Shown here piece by piece: positions 1 to 10,010 of a stretch of DNA of 64,000 bases. This stretch comes from Ichthyophis bannanicus. Its lineage: Eukaryota; Chordata; Amphibia; Gymnophiona; Ichthyophiidae. Position numbers and translations under genes: made by a program. The notes beneath the pieces were generated by a model. It searched no databases. It was given only the letters and a program-made list of their open reading frames with translations, and was not told the origin of the DNA. Every line of letters starts with the position of its first letter. Within the stretch, counting starts at the first letter, position 1. Where the stretch lies: the NCBI GenBank assembly GCA_033557465.1, contig CM066031.1, positions 1,672,888,800 to 1,672,952,799 on the forward strand, in the 5' to 3' direction.

Positions 1-105
1 TGTAGTTCCTTTTCCTTTCCGTTTTCATTTGCTTTGTTATATTGTAAACCGCCCCGATGTAAAGGGGGATGGTATATCATGTCTGAATAAACATAAACAT
101 TTCCA
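1..105 (+). repeat. L2-like LINE or SINE 3' tail
   Basis: Short tail made of a GC stem around aaaccgcc..., an imperfect partner ending in ggtat, then AT-rich sequence with aataaa. The same layout recurs at 11551, 25250, 34871, 48411 (minus), 54300 and 56875. This is the 3' end of a LINE or of a SINE that shares its tail. Its 5' part lies outside the window. Confidence 0.6.
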
Positions 106-900
106 ATAATTTACTCACCACTGAGGTTAACTAACCAGCTTGTAGTTTTCAACCATATCCGCTTTTGTGTAAAAGGACCACGTGCCTTTCTCCAGTCCTC
201 TGGCACCATCCCTGACTCCAAAGAGGCACTGAAAAGATCAGCCAGTGGAGCTGCTAGAAAATCCCCAAGTTCCTTCAGTATTCTTGGATATATCCCATCT
301 GGTCCCACCGCTTTGTCCACTTTTAGTTTAGCTAATTCCTCATGAAAACAGTCCTCTAAAAATCGTTTGAGATGCCTTTCGCCTTTGTTCCTGTTTGTGG
401 ATGTTGTCTGAGATCCTGCTCCTGGCCCTTCATCTGTGAACACAGAACAGAAATATTAAGCAATTCTGCTTTATCCTCATCAGTTTCTACATATTCCTCT
501 CCTTCACCCTTGAATCTGACAATACCACTTCTGGCCTTCCTCCTCTCGCTAACATATCTGAAAAATGTCTTATCTCCCCCTTTTATTTCATTGGCTATTT
601 CTTCTTTTTGTGCCTTTTCTTTCCTGACTATTTTTCCGGCCTCTCAAGTTTTTCCTGTCTTCCTCTCTCTCTGATCTCTTGTATTTCATGAAGGCCTCCC
701 TCATTTTCTTCACCTTTTCAGCTACTTCTTTTGAGAAACATAGTGGCCTCCTTTTCCTTTTATTTACCATTTTAACGAAAAGGTTGTTCCTTATCTGTCC
801 TCCAGTTTAGTCCTCCACCTCTGGAATAATTGTTTAATTTCATTATTTGGATTAGAGTGATTAGAAGCGGTACTAGTTCCTCTTGTAGTCCTTACTGTGC
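106..900 (-). mobile_element. CR1-type LINE fragment, N-terminal part of RT
   Basis: Read on the minus strand, 443 to 111 encodes a segment with KAVGPDGIYPRILKEL followed by VPEDWRKA. These are the hallmark start of the RT domain in CR1/Jockey-group LINEs. Upstream, 770 to 588 encodes a Lys/Arg-rich stretch typical of the endonuclease-RT linker. Stops and frame changes show decay. It may belong to the same insertion as the endonuclease piece at 3405-3980, with DIRS and LTR sequence between them; that link is inference. Confidence 0.75.
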
Positions 901-1795
901 CGGAGAGTTAACAAACAAACAAAAAAACCCCAAAAAAACAAAAACGAGGCTCTTGCCTTAGCGGAGCGTCTGTCTCTGCAGGAGCAGAGAGAGGGGCTAA
1001 CTCTGTCCGTTAGGGCTAATGCGTCTTACTGCTGTCTGGTCTGTAATCGCTGTGCCCCCAGCCCACGGCCCGTTTTGTGGTCAGGAGTTTACATTTATGG
1101 GGCTCTCTTCAGCAGACGGGCAGGCAGGGCGGAGCGTGTCGACTGATTCAAAGCATAGACAACGTTTCTCTAATGTTTCCCTGTCAAAAGCCAGAGCCCT
1201 CAGACTCATGGCCACCAACAGCATTTAGACGTCGATTCTGCTTCTGCACGTGTGCAGGTGACTGCTCTCCAGTGCTGTTTGACATGCCGGGGAGAGGCAG
1301 ACACTGGGGAATACAGCACGATACCTCTTGGGGTCAGTTGCAGTTTAGTTAATAACATTGATTTCCTTCTGCGCCGGCTTGTGCCTGAATGGATGGACAG
1401 ACTCGAAGCTGCAGATTCGGTTAAGTAACCGGGACCAGTTTGAGGGAGTGTTCTCGGTCCGTTCCATACCTGTCCCTGATATAGGAGGGTATCGGGGGGG
1501 GGGGGGCTTTCTCGTAATGCTTCGGCATTCCTGGTGTTCTGCACTTCAACTCTCGTGCAGCGCGCATGGACTTGAGGCCGGCATGTGGGCAAGGCTTCAA
1601 GTCATACGTTATGGGGGTAGCAGCGCAAAACTCAGGCTACGGTGTACCTGGTTAGGTGACCTAAACAGTTGCTAATTAGTGAGTAGTTTAGTATGAAACG
1701 GTAAACTATGGTGGGAATGTGTCAGTTTGCTAGGATTAGGGCAAGGGCCATTCCTCCCTTTAAAATGCAAAATCCAAATAATGAATTTATTCCAG
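901..1795. other. Unassigned stretch, possibly part of a DIRS element
   Basis: I recognise no gene here. A purine run interrupted by C sits near 910-945 and a 10-12 base G run near 1495-1506. The last bases (ccagaggt, to 1799) join across the solo LTR to 3344 to rebuild the terminus seen at 40855-40895, so at least the right edge is DIRS-derived. The frames at 1019-1675 show no domain I know. Confidence 0.4.
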
Positions 1796-1799
1796 AGGT

Positions 1800-3339
1800 T
1801 GTCAGACGGCTGCCTAGGGTGAGAACTTACACAATCTTGACGATGCATATATTCATATGATTCTTGCAAGGTATTGTGGGTAATGTAGTTCCTTCATGCC
1901 CAAACAGCTGAAGACAATAATTGAGTTGTGAAACCAGTGGTAAGGCCAATAGAAATACTTCTTTTATTGATGGGGTTTAATTCACCCAGCACAAGTATGC
2001 TTGGTAGCAATATAAATGAGGTTACTTGCTTGCAGTGTTAAAATGTATAACATAAAGTCACAAAGCAAATCAGAAAACAACCTTCAGCTTGTCAGGCAAT
2101 TAGCTAATGTTTTCTTAGCAAATAATTACCAAATAAAAAGGCACAAAGAAATGAATAAACTTTGCTGGTTAGGTTAACTTCAGCTTATTTTCCACTCCGA
2201 TCCAGCAGTGATTCTCCCTTGCTCACACACACAATCAGGTGCAGCTTTAATTACTATCAATTGTCCAGCTGAAACCCTTTAGCTGGCTGGCTGCTACTGT
2301 GTGAACCCAAATCCTGCTTTAAGAGCTGTTTGCAGTGGAAATAAGAACAAAGTTAGGTTTCTTTGTGATGGCTGATGTGTTTGCTCACAGAAAGCTAGCA
2401 ATAGCACTTGGATAAAGAACAGTCCATGTAATCAATAGTTTCATCTGCTGTATCTCCCCCTTTATCAATCAGCATAGGGTCACTATCATACATTGGCACA
2501 GACGAGTCTTTCCATAAGGCACTATCATGAGAATGCTTATTCCCTTGCTGCCATTCACTATTATAGATAGGGTCTGGATCAGTGTTCATACCTGAGCCTC
2601 TCCTGCTATCATAATTCCTCTCTGTATAGCCTGGCCAGTATGTAATCCAGTTATGATGTCCAGCCTTCCAATCTTGATCCCTGGACACTGGATCTTTCCT
2701 CACATACCTTCTGACATACGTCTGAAAGTCCTTTCCACGTGCAGTCTTCTCTCTTCCAGGTAGCCACTGGTGATTCCTATCTCTGCCATTCCATTCCTCT
2801 GGCTGACTCCAGTCCAATGGACTCTGCTGGCATTTGGAATACCTCCTAGTATAGGTACTGCCTTGGACTCTCCCAGACCTTCCAATGGCCCTTCTTCTCT
2901 TCCTTCCAGAGAGTTTCCTTCTCTCTCTATCCGCTTGGCTTGGCTTCTGCTTCTCGAGATGATGTTGGTGCTTGAGCTTGAAGCTGTTGCTGTATCTTTT
3001 CCTGAAGCTCTTTCTGTAGCTGTTATCTGTAGAATAAGCTCTATTCTTATTCTGTCCTAATGTGTGCTCCTCCCTAACACAGCGCAGCTGTGTTGAATCA
3101 GGCCCTGCCCTTTGAGATGAGTGCTTAGGGATTACCTCATAGCTCTCTTGATTGCACACACGTTTTCTCACTTCAGCCCCTCTCATGGCTGCTGGAAACC
3201 TGGTGCATTCTGGGACTGGTAGTCTTTTATGTGAAAACTCTGTTTTCTTACTTCTACCAGAACTGACAGGTTGCTTGTTCAGAGTCACATCATCTTTTCT
3301 ATAGCTCCTACCTGAGCTATGATAAGCTTCCTTATCACA
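1800..3339 (-). mobile_element. Solo LTR of a Ty3/gypsy (Gmr1-like) element
   Basis: On the minus strand the repeat begins TGTGATAAGGAAGCTTATCA, identical to the start of the LTRs at 57860 and 63005, and ends in TGACA. A 4-bp duplication, aggt, flanks it (1796-1799 and 3340-3343). Near its 3' end it shares ccccatcaataaa with the 57860 LTR. It is 1540 bp, against 1427 bp there, and the middle is strongly diverged, so it is a different subfamily or an old copy. No internal region is attached, so it is a solo LTR left by recombination. It sits inside a DIRS terminus. Confidence 0.9.
2395..3339 (-). CDS. LTR-encoded reading frame (basic protein with acidic tail)
   Basis: The frame is open from the first base of the LTR (Cys-Asp-Lys-Glu-Ala-Tyr...) for about 314 codons. 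The first in-frame ATG lies some 50 codons in; an alternative GTG is at 3288. The product is rich in Arg, Lys, Ser and Trp and has no predicted membrane segment. It ends with an acidic tail containing DYMDCSL. The equivalent frames in the LTRs at 57860 and 63005 begin CDKEAY and end with SYMDCSL after a P-M motif, so frame, start and tail are shared although most of the middle is not. Function unknown. In an intact element it would be the C-terminal extension of pol. Confidence 0.6.
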   Translation of the reverse strand, partial: CDKEAYHSSGRSYRKDDVTLNKQPVSSGRSKKTEFSHKRLPVPECTRFPAAMRGAEVRKRVCNQESYEVIPKHSSQRAGPDSTQLRCVREEHTLGQNKNRAYSTDNSYRKSFRKRYSNSFKLKHQHHLEKQKPSQADRERRKLSGRKRRRAIGRSGRVQGSTYTRRYSKCQQSPLDWSQPEEWNGRDRNHQWLPGREKTARGKDFQTYVRRYVRKDPVSRDQDWKAGHHNWITYWPGYTERNYDSRRGSGMNTDPDPIYNSEWQQGNKHSHDSALWKDSSVPMYDSDPMLIDKGGDTADETIDYMDCSLSKCYC

Positions 3340-3404
3340 AGGTGGAGGACTAAACTGGAGTTCCTTCAGGAACTACAATTACCAGGTAAGTGTAATTTCT
3401 ATAT
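3340..3404 (+). repeat. DIRS terminal repeat fragment
   Basis: Contains ggactaaactggagttcct, then caggaactacaattaccagg and taagtgtaatttc. This closely matches the DIRS D6 terminal repeat at 41391-41447. It is the outer end of a related DIRS element, interrupted by the solo LTR at 1800-3339. Confidence 0.7.
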
Positions 3405-3980
3405 TGCCCTTAAAATATCCCCTTTCGGTTTTTCCCACTTTTTCTACATTCCCCAGCTGTTCCCATCCTGCTAACGACTTGAGGTATTGGCCCATCTTGG
3501 CAAAGTTAGTTTTCCTAAAGTCTAAGACATTCGCTTTTGAATGGATTTTATCAGCCCTAGTCCTAATACTGAACCACACCATCTGGTGATCACTGGATCC
3601 GAGAACTCCCACTATAACATCAGAAACACTTTTCCCCATTGGTAAGCACTAACTCCAGTATGGCCCCTTCATGTATGGGTTCTGTTACCAGTTGCCTGAA
3701 TACTTCTTCCTCTAAAGAATCCAGGATCTCCTTGCTTCTAGATGACACTGCAGCAGGGGTGCGCCAGTCAACATCCGGCATATTGAAATTCCCTATCAGT
3801 AGCGCTTCCCCTTTCCAAGCTGCGTATATCTTCTATTAAATCTCCATCCACTTCCCTGTGATAGCGGTCTGTATAACGCACCAATGCAAATGGATTTTTC
3901 CTTATCATTCCTCCTGTAAGAAGGTCAAGATCTCTGGGACGGAAGCCACCGTGGGTCGCGCCTGCCTCTCCGCGCACCAA
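3405..3980 (-). pseudogene. CR1-type LINE endonuclease fragment
   Basis: Read on the minus strand, the pieces match the C-terminal half of an apurinic-like LINE endonuclease: YTDRYHREVDGDLIEDI (the position of the usual YRPP block), an EFQYAG block (usually DFN-P), and GSSDHQMVWF (the His-containing catalytic SDH block). Frames change at least twice between 3640 and 3840, so it is not functional. Its far end abuts DIRS-like sequence and the mariner element. Confidence 0.7.
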
Positions 3981-4009
3981 GCCTCAAAAACTTGCCATAT
4001 CCTAACATA

Positions 4010-5303
4010 CGAGGTGTGACAAAAAAGAAACGAGACTGTCCCATAAATGTTTAATTACAAAATCTACAGAGAAATTCTGCATTGTCCCCTTCAATGTAAT
4101 TCCCCCCCCCCCCCCACCGAGTTAATGCACTTTTGCATTCGCTTCTGCTACGTACAGAAGCACTTGGTAAAGTCCTCCTCCTAGAGGTCCCTCAGCTCCC
4201 TTGTCACAGTGGCCTTGATCTCTTCTACAGAGGTGAAATGAGTTCCTTTGAGCACAGTCTTCAGCCTGGGGAAGAGCCAGAAGTCGCACAGTGCGAGATC
4301 TGGGGAATAAGGTGGGGGTGGTCGAGAGCTGTGATCTGTCTGTTGGCCAAGAACTGTCTCACACTAAGCACAGTGTGTGCAGTCGTGGTGGAGCAGCCAC
4401 GACTTGTCTCCACAGAGCCCACCTGCTGCACCGAACCTGGTCATGGAGGCGATTGAGGACCTGCTGGTAGAAATGCTGGTTCACTATCTGACCCTCGGGC
4501 ACAAATTCATGATGGACCACTCCCTTCTGGTCGAAGAATGCGATCAGCATGACCTTGATCCTTGATTTGGACATGCGTGCCTTCTTGGGTCTGGGTGACA
4601 ATCGAGTCTTCCACTGCAGGCTCTGTCTCTTGCTTTCAGGGTCATACTGGAAGACCCAAGTCTCGTCTCCTGTGATGACTCGGCCATCGAACTCTGGATC
4701 TTCATCGATCTTATCTAGTAAGTCTTGACAATCATGGACCCGGTGCTCCTTCTGGTTGGCCGATAAAAGCTCGGGTACCATCTTGGCGCATCCCCAGCTC
4801 CTGCACCAAGATGGTCCGCACTGACTCTCTGTTCAGATTGAGCTCCTCAGCTGTCATCAGCACCCTCAATCTGCGATCACTCCACACCAGCTGGTTCACT
4901 TTGTCAATGTTCTCAGCCGTCTTTGTCGTGGAAGGCCGTCCTGACTTGGGGTCATCCTCCACCTCCTCGTGGCCAGTCTTGAAGCATTTGTGCCACTTGA
5001 AGACTTGTGGCCTTGACATTGCATCTTCTCCATAAGCCTTTTCGAGAGGTTGGAGACACTCAGTTGGGCCCTTCTCCAACTTAACCAGAAATTTCAAGTT
5101 GATTCTTTGCACCATATTTCCGCCACCTCCAATTGTGTGGCAAAGTGATGAAGCAATGTGCTACAAAAAAACCTAAAAAAGAAAAATAGAGAGATGAAAA
5201 ATGTTATAGCAGAATAGTAGCGAGATGTTGCACAACACAGTGACATAAGCGGCTAGCCATGGGCATGGTTGCCGCAGTCTCATTTCTTTTTTGTCACACT
5301 TCG
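4010..5303 (-). mobile_element. Mariner transposon, full length
   Basis: A 1294-bp element bounded by inverted termini: cgaggtgtgacaaaaaagaa at the left and its near-perfect complement, ttctttttttgtcacacttcg-like, at the right. TA dinucleotides flank both ends (4008-4009 and 5304-5305), as expected for Tc1/mariner insertion. The length is usual for mariner. It carries one transposase gene on the minus strand. A 15-base C run near 4101 lies beyond the gene. It is inserted in minus-strand sequence next to DIRS D1. Confidence 0.93.
4240..5115 (-). pseudogene. Mariner transposase (frameshifted)
   Basis: Mariner transposase binds the terminal repeats and cuts and pastes the element through a D,D34D catalytic triad. 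An ATG at 5115 starts the N-terminal helix-turn-helix region, with AMSRPQVFKWHK and then the GRPS linker. A frameshift near 4760 moves the rest into another frame, with VITGDETWVF carrying the first catalytic Asp. A further shift near 4390-4440 precedes PPYSPDLALCDFWLFPRL, which carries the final catalytic Asp of the D34D spacing. All domains are visible but the frame is broken at least twice, so this copy is dead. Confidence 0.9.
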
Positions 5304-5376
5304 TAGGCAAGCGGGGTAGACCTCTTCCGCGCCTTCAACAAGGTAGAAATCACTGGGCCCGAATAACCTTTCCTCC

Positions 5377-7020
5377 TCAATCACGCCCTTTCAAGGACCA
5401 AGCCGTAAGTGAGAACTGATCCACCCGAGGCATAATCACCAGACCCTGCGCCAGGTTGGTTCGGGACGGCAAGCACCACGGCCGGTCCTCCAGAAGCCGA
5501 ACCATGTCTGCATACCATGGCCAGTCCGGAGCTATCAGAATGACATGCCCCCTGTGATCAGCGCCCAAGGAGGAAAAACACAATAGGTCCTCTGCAGGCT
5601 ATTGCTGTAGCAGAGCATCTAAACCCTCGGACATTCCCATCTTCTGCTGAAAAACCGGTCCGCCTTGGCGGTCTCGAATGTGGCCATCGGGTCTATGACC
5701 GGTGTTCCCCACCTGCGCGAACACCTCTGCCTGGAGGGACCATTCCCCGGGTCCATGTGTGCCCAGCTGAGATTAGTCTGCCATCACATTGTCAACTCCT
5801 GCAATGTGTGCTGCCAAGCTCGCCTAAAGGCGAGGCTCTGCCCAGGGGAATAGCCACTCTGCCTCCTCTTCTAGAGCCACGCTGCCCGTGCCTCCTTGAC
5901 GGTTGAGGTAGGCCACTGTTGTCGCGTTGTTTGAAAGGATTCTGACCGCCTTTCTTCGTAGACCCGACTCGAAGGCGCAGAGCGCACGGGCCATAGCTCG
6001 CATCTCTAGCCAGTTGTTCGACCACTGTGCCTCCTATGCGCTTTGAGTCCTCTGGGTGAAGGACCCCTCGCAATGGGCCCCCCAACCCATTATACTGGCA
6101 TTCATCATCACCAGGATCCACTGCAGTGCCTCAAGGGGCATGCCCGATGCCAACTTCTCCGGACAGAGCCACCACTGGAGCACCCTCCTGACCTCCCGTG
6201 GGCAAGGGAGTCTCCAGGACAGGAAGTCCGTCTGATGCGACTACTGCCGGAGCAGGGCCCTCTGCAGAGGCCGAATATGTGCTCTCACCCACGGCACAAC
6301 CTCTAGGGTAGCTGCAATAGTCCCTAACACCTGCAGATACTGCCAAGCCCTCAGCTCTGCTAGGCCCAGAATGTGATGCAGCAGCCGACGCAGTCCTCGA
6401 GCCCTCTGCTTTTGCAGAAAGACTCGACCCTAATGAGTGTCGAACCTTGCTCACAAATACTCCAAATTCTGCAATGGGACCTAATGGCTCTTTGCCGCAT
6501 TGACCACCCAGCCGAGGCTTTCGAGTAAACTTGCCACCCCTGAGGTTGCTAACACACTCTTGTCTCTGGACTTTGCCCAAATGAGCCCTTCGTTGAGGTA
6601 AGGGTGCGCAAGTACCCCCTCCTTGTGGAGTGCAGGAGCCACCACCACCGTGACCTTGGTGATGGTGCGGGGGGCTGTCGCCAGGCCGAATGGCAAAGCC
6701 TGAAACTGGAAATGGCCCATTGGTACCACAAAATGCAGGAGCCGCTGGTGCTCCGACCTGATGGGAATATGAAGATATGCCTCCGTGATATCGAGGGATG
6801 TCAGAAACTCCCCCTTTCTCACCGCGACCATCACCGACCGTAACATTTCCATCCGGAAATGCGGAACCCGCAGACAACGGTTCACTTGCTTGAGATCCAG
6901 AATCTGGCGAAAGGACCCATCCTTTTTGGGGACCACAAAATAAATGGAGTATCGACCGCAGCTGCACTGCTCACGGGGAACATGGACCACCGCTCCGAGT
7001 CAAAGCAGCCGCAACAGGGT
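5377..7020 (-). pseudogene. DIRS reverse transcriptase / RNase H
   Basis: From 6990 downward the translation gives CGRYSIYFVVPKKDGSFR, then FLTSLDITEAYLHIPI with the first catalytic Asp, then LPFGLATAPRT. The second catalytic block reads YLNE where DIRS elements normally have YLDD. Frames then break. The conserved C-terminal block (ILIAPDWPWYADMVRLL and FSLTAWSLKG) is at 5377-5583. In D6 the same block lies between RNase H and the recombinase. Confidence 0.85.
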
Positions 7021-7872
7021 ATCATTTATTTATTTATTTACTGTACACTTATATACCGCTACTTCCAGCGATCAGCAGCGGTTTGATTCATGTTTGGGGA
7101 TTGTCAATCAAGACTGGGGGGGGTGGTATGTACAAAGAACTGGGGTCACAGCACACATCGTTAGCATCTTAGGGGATGACTTATACATTCTTACATCTAT
7201 ATATACATATTTACATAATTATACATATCGCAGTTTTGAATACTCTCTCGCAGTTGATGGTCATAGCTGATTGTAATGACATCGGAATAGGTGAGTTTTT
7301 AGCTCCTTCCTGAATTTGGTGATGTCCTTGGTTAAACGCAGCTCACATGGGAGGTGATTCCAGATAGTTGGTGCAGAGAATGAGAAAGCTCTACGACTCG
7401 TACTTGTTTTCACTGTTCTGAAGTTGGTGGGGACTTGTAGGGTGCCCGAGTTGATAGTTCTTCTGTCCCTATTTGTAGGTTGTGTGCTGATAAGTGATGA
7501 TAGGAATGATGGGGATATGTTGTTTATTAGTTTGAAGGTGGTCACTAACATCTTGTATTGTATCCTAGCTGCAATTGGGAGCCAATGTAGCTCTATTAGG
7601 ATGGGGGTAATGTGTTCAGTAATGCTTGTTCCCATTATGATCCTGGCCGTCACGATTTGGGCCATCTGAAGGATATTTAGTGATTTTTTAGGCAGACCTT
7701 GAAGGATGGCATTACAGTAGTCTAGGTGTGGCATGATGAGGGCTTGTGCTACTGACCGAAAATCACTGGGCTCAAGTATTTTCCTTAGTGGTTGTATCAC
7801 TCTAAGTTTATGGAAGATGGCTTTATTCGTTTTGCGTAGGTGTGTCTCCATTTTCAGGTTGCAGTCGAGTGT
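7021..7872 (-). mobile_element. L2-like LINE, 5' truncated, inside D1
   Basis: The minus-strand frame from 7872 to 7261 encodes the RT C-terminal region: PHLDYCNAILQGLPKKSL, then ITPILIELHWLPI and ARIQYKMLVTTFKLI. These are typical of L2 and related LINEs. It ends with RAFSFSAPTIWNHLP and a stop. The 3' UTR (7260-7021) ends with the hairpin tail (stem around 7046-7082) and an ATTT/AAAT run. The frame happens to fuse with D1 RT upstream, so a 268-codon chimeric frame runs from 8067 to 7261. The insertion separates two halves of the D1 RT N-terminus. Confidence 0.88.
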
Positions 7873-8019
7873 TGGAAGCTGCCTTTCGGGAGCTTTGCAG
7901 GAGGACCGGATGAAGGATTCGCTCACTGGTCGAGCGAACTCGAGGGCATAGCCTTCGCGAATGATTTCCAGGACCCACTGGTCAGATGTTATCTGGGCCC
8001 AAGCAGAATAAAACTCCCG

Positions 8020-8560
8020 TAGCCGACCCCCATGGGTTGCACCTCTGCCTGGCCCCCCTCGCTTCATTGGGGCTTCTTGAACCCAAAGGTGAAGGTGGCA
8101 AAGAAACCCCTGCCAGCCCCTCGGAACCCCTGTCCCCGAGCGGGAAACCTACACCTCTGGAAGGAACCCAGGCGGGATGTACGAAAATGCCTAAAGTCAC
8201 AGGCCTGTACCTGAGACGGCGCCAAACTACGACCCTGCTTTTGCTTATCCTCTGGCTAATGCCCGCCTTTAGATTCTCCCAGATCCTTCACCAACTTATC
8301 CAATTCCTCCCCAAAGAGAAGCTTCCCCTTAAAAGGCCGCTTACTCAGCCGAGACTTGAAAGAGCTATCTGTCGCCCAGTTACGCAGCCAGAGGTAGCGA
8401 CGGACTGCCACTACCGGCACCGTGCTTCTGGCGAGCCCACAAATAAGATCATAGTGAATATCAATGAGGTAGGCAGCCCCGGACTCCAGCGTGGCACGTC
8501 CACTCGGCAGCTGCCTAGGATGGTAGACCTCCATGGGTAGCATAGTGCACATGGCCTAAC
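8020..8560 (-). pseudogene. DIRS Gag C-terminal region (D1)
   Basis: The minus-strand translation includes YLIDIHYDLICGLA, then RRYLWLRNWATDSSFKSRL and FKGKLLFGEELDKLV, followed by DLGESKGG. The same blocks occur in D2 (15320-15540) and D6 (37490-37710). They form the C-terminal part of the first frame of this DIRS family. Stops and shifts follow toward 8020, where the frame approaches RT. Confidence 0.8.
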
Positions 8561-8581
8561 GGCCCCTTCTGTGTAGAGCCA

Positions 8582-8770
8582 TGCCACTGATTCCAGCAGC
8601 AGGGTCGGCTTGGCATGGCAGCAGCGGCTTGTGGTAGGCCTTGTGCTTTGGCACACATGGCCTGCCCTTCTGACCCCCAAAAGTTGTGTCAGGGGATCAG
8701 AAGCATCAGGCTATGTGTGCCAAAGCACATGGTCTGCCACTGAGCCGACTCTGCTGCCAGAATCGGCAGT
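8582..8770. repeat. Palindromic insert (fold-back/MITE-like)
   Basis: Two perfect 17-bp arms, tgtgctttggcacacat (8642-8658) and its complement (8713-8729), are flanked by imperfect pairing out to cagcagggtcgg on the left and its counterpart near 8745-8765. Inner pairing (cttctga with its partner) also exists. It lies in the upstream part of D1 gag. No coding capacity. Confidence 0.65.
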
Positions 8771-8949
8771 AGGGCGGACAGCAGTGCAGCACAGCATGGC
8801 CAGAGCTTCTGCCTAGGGCAGCAGAAACCTTGGGCCAGCCCTGGGAGGTCATCAATAAGACAGGTGCAAGAAAATGAGACAGATTGTCAGGAATCATATC
8901 TGACTTGTGCAGCAGAGGGGAGGAAAAGATGTCTAGCATGAATTGAATG

Positions 8950-9254
8950 GAGAACCCTGTGATAAGTGTGAAAAATGGTTAGAAAGGAAAAAGAAGGTAG
9001 GCCAGTATACAGAGCTTTATGCACCAATGTCAGAATCTTCTATTGTATTCTATAGTGAATGGGTAACCAGTAGTCCAGAAGAGAGCACACATTCTCTCAG
9101 CAACAAAAGCAAAAGGTAAAAACAGCAAACCTTTATTCATCGTACCCAACCTGGCCATGTTTTGGCTCAAGCCTTCATCAGTGGTATGACTTCAGAAGTA
9201 AAAGCAGAAACCATTAAAAGCTAATTCAGTTAAAGACTAATAATATACAAAGTA
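8950..9254 (-). other. Retroelement end with hammerhead-ribozyme-like core
   Basis: On the minus strand, 9186 to 9130 reads ccactgatgaaggcttgagc followed by caaaac and a GC-rich stretch ending in aataaagg. CTGATGA, a short hairpin and then AAAAC resemble the hammerhead core (CUGAUGA, stem II, GAAAC) with two changes that fit CpG decay. Such ribozymes are known in Penelope-like elements. The rest of the stretch is unrecognised. Confidence 0.35.
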
Positions 9255-9630
9255 TGCTACACATTTATTTATTTATTTACATTTCTTATATATCGTTCTA
9301 TTAAAAAATCAGTGTGGTTCACAATGAACAGAACAATGCTACAAAGCATCAACGACACAGTGTGCTTACAGAGAACAGGGTAATAGCTTAGGGGAGAACC
9401 GGGGAAAACTATTTACAGGACATTTTACACATAGAGCACAAATCAAAAAATAAGAGTAGAGAACCTAAAAAGATACAATAAAAATGCAACATGTAATGTA
9501 AAAATAAACAGAGTATATGACAAAGTAGAAATTGTAAAAGAATACAACATTTATAAATCTTATCAAAGAGAGTAACCAAGAAACTGAAAAACTAGGGACA
9601 GCATAACTGATGTAGGAGGACTACAAGAGG
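9255..9630 (-). repeat. LINE/SINE 3' tail region, minus strand
   Basis: Begins with an ATTT run followed by acatttcttatatatcg, the mirror of an aataaa-rich LINE tail. Non-coding A-rich sequence follows to about 9630. I assign it as the 3' UTR of an L2-like element; no coding part is attached. Confidence 0.45.
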
Positions 9631-9639
9631 AATAGAATC

Positions 9640-10010
9640 AAAAGGCGTCATACTTGACCAGCAACTGAGCTTCCAAACCCAAATTCAGAACACCACTAGG
9701 TCTGTGTACTACAAGCTCAGAACTCTGCAAAACCTACGTCCCCTCTTAACCATGGAAACATTCCGTTCGGTCTGCCAAGCCACTATCACCCCACTATGAC
9801 AACTCAATATATCAAGGCCTACCCAAGCATGCTCCTCTTCTACTACAACTTGCCTAGAACACTACAGTACATACCATCTGCCAAGTATCCAGACAAACTC
9901 GCATCACTCCAATCCTCAAACTCCTCCACTGTTAACTATCAGCTCATGAATAAAAAAAACCAAGGTCCTCACCACCATCCACAAAGCTCTAAGTTCCTGA
10001 TCGTGTCCCC
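9640..10010 (+). pseudogene. L2-like LINE RT C-terminal fragment
   Basis: The plus-strand translation gives GVILDQQLSFQTQI, then YYKLRTLQNLRPLLTMETF, matching the RT C-terminal region of L2-like LINEs. It is followed by degraded YQGLPKHA-like and TPILKLLH-like blocks in other frames. It has no 5' part or tail and ends where DIRS D2 sequence begins. Confidence 0.65.

Larger units (their letters stand above)
5306..8940 (-). mobile_element. DIRS-type retrotransposon D1, decayed
   Basis: Read from high to low coordinates it shows Gag C-terminus, start of RT, RT core and the RT/RNase H C-terminal region in the order of D6. An L2-like LINE (7021-7872) splits the N-terminal part of RT, and a palindromic insert lies at 8582-8770. 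The mariner insertion marks the downstream limit. I find no convincing recombinase or terminal repeats for this copy. Boundaries are approximate. Confidence 0.75.

Noticed and set aside
7261..8067. A 268-codon fusion protein
   Set aside because: The frame joins DIRS RT start and L2-like RT end at an insertion point; it is a chance fusion in decayed sequence.
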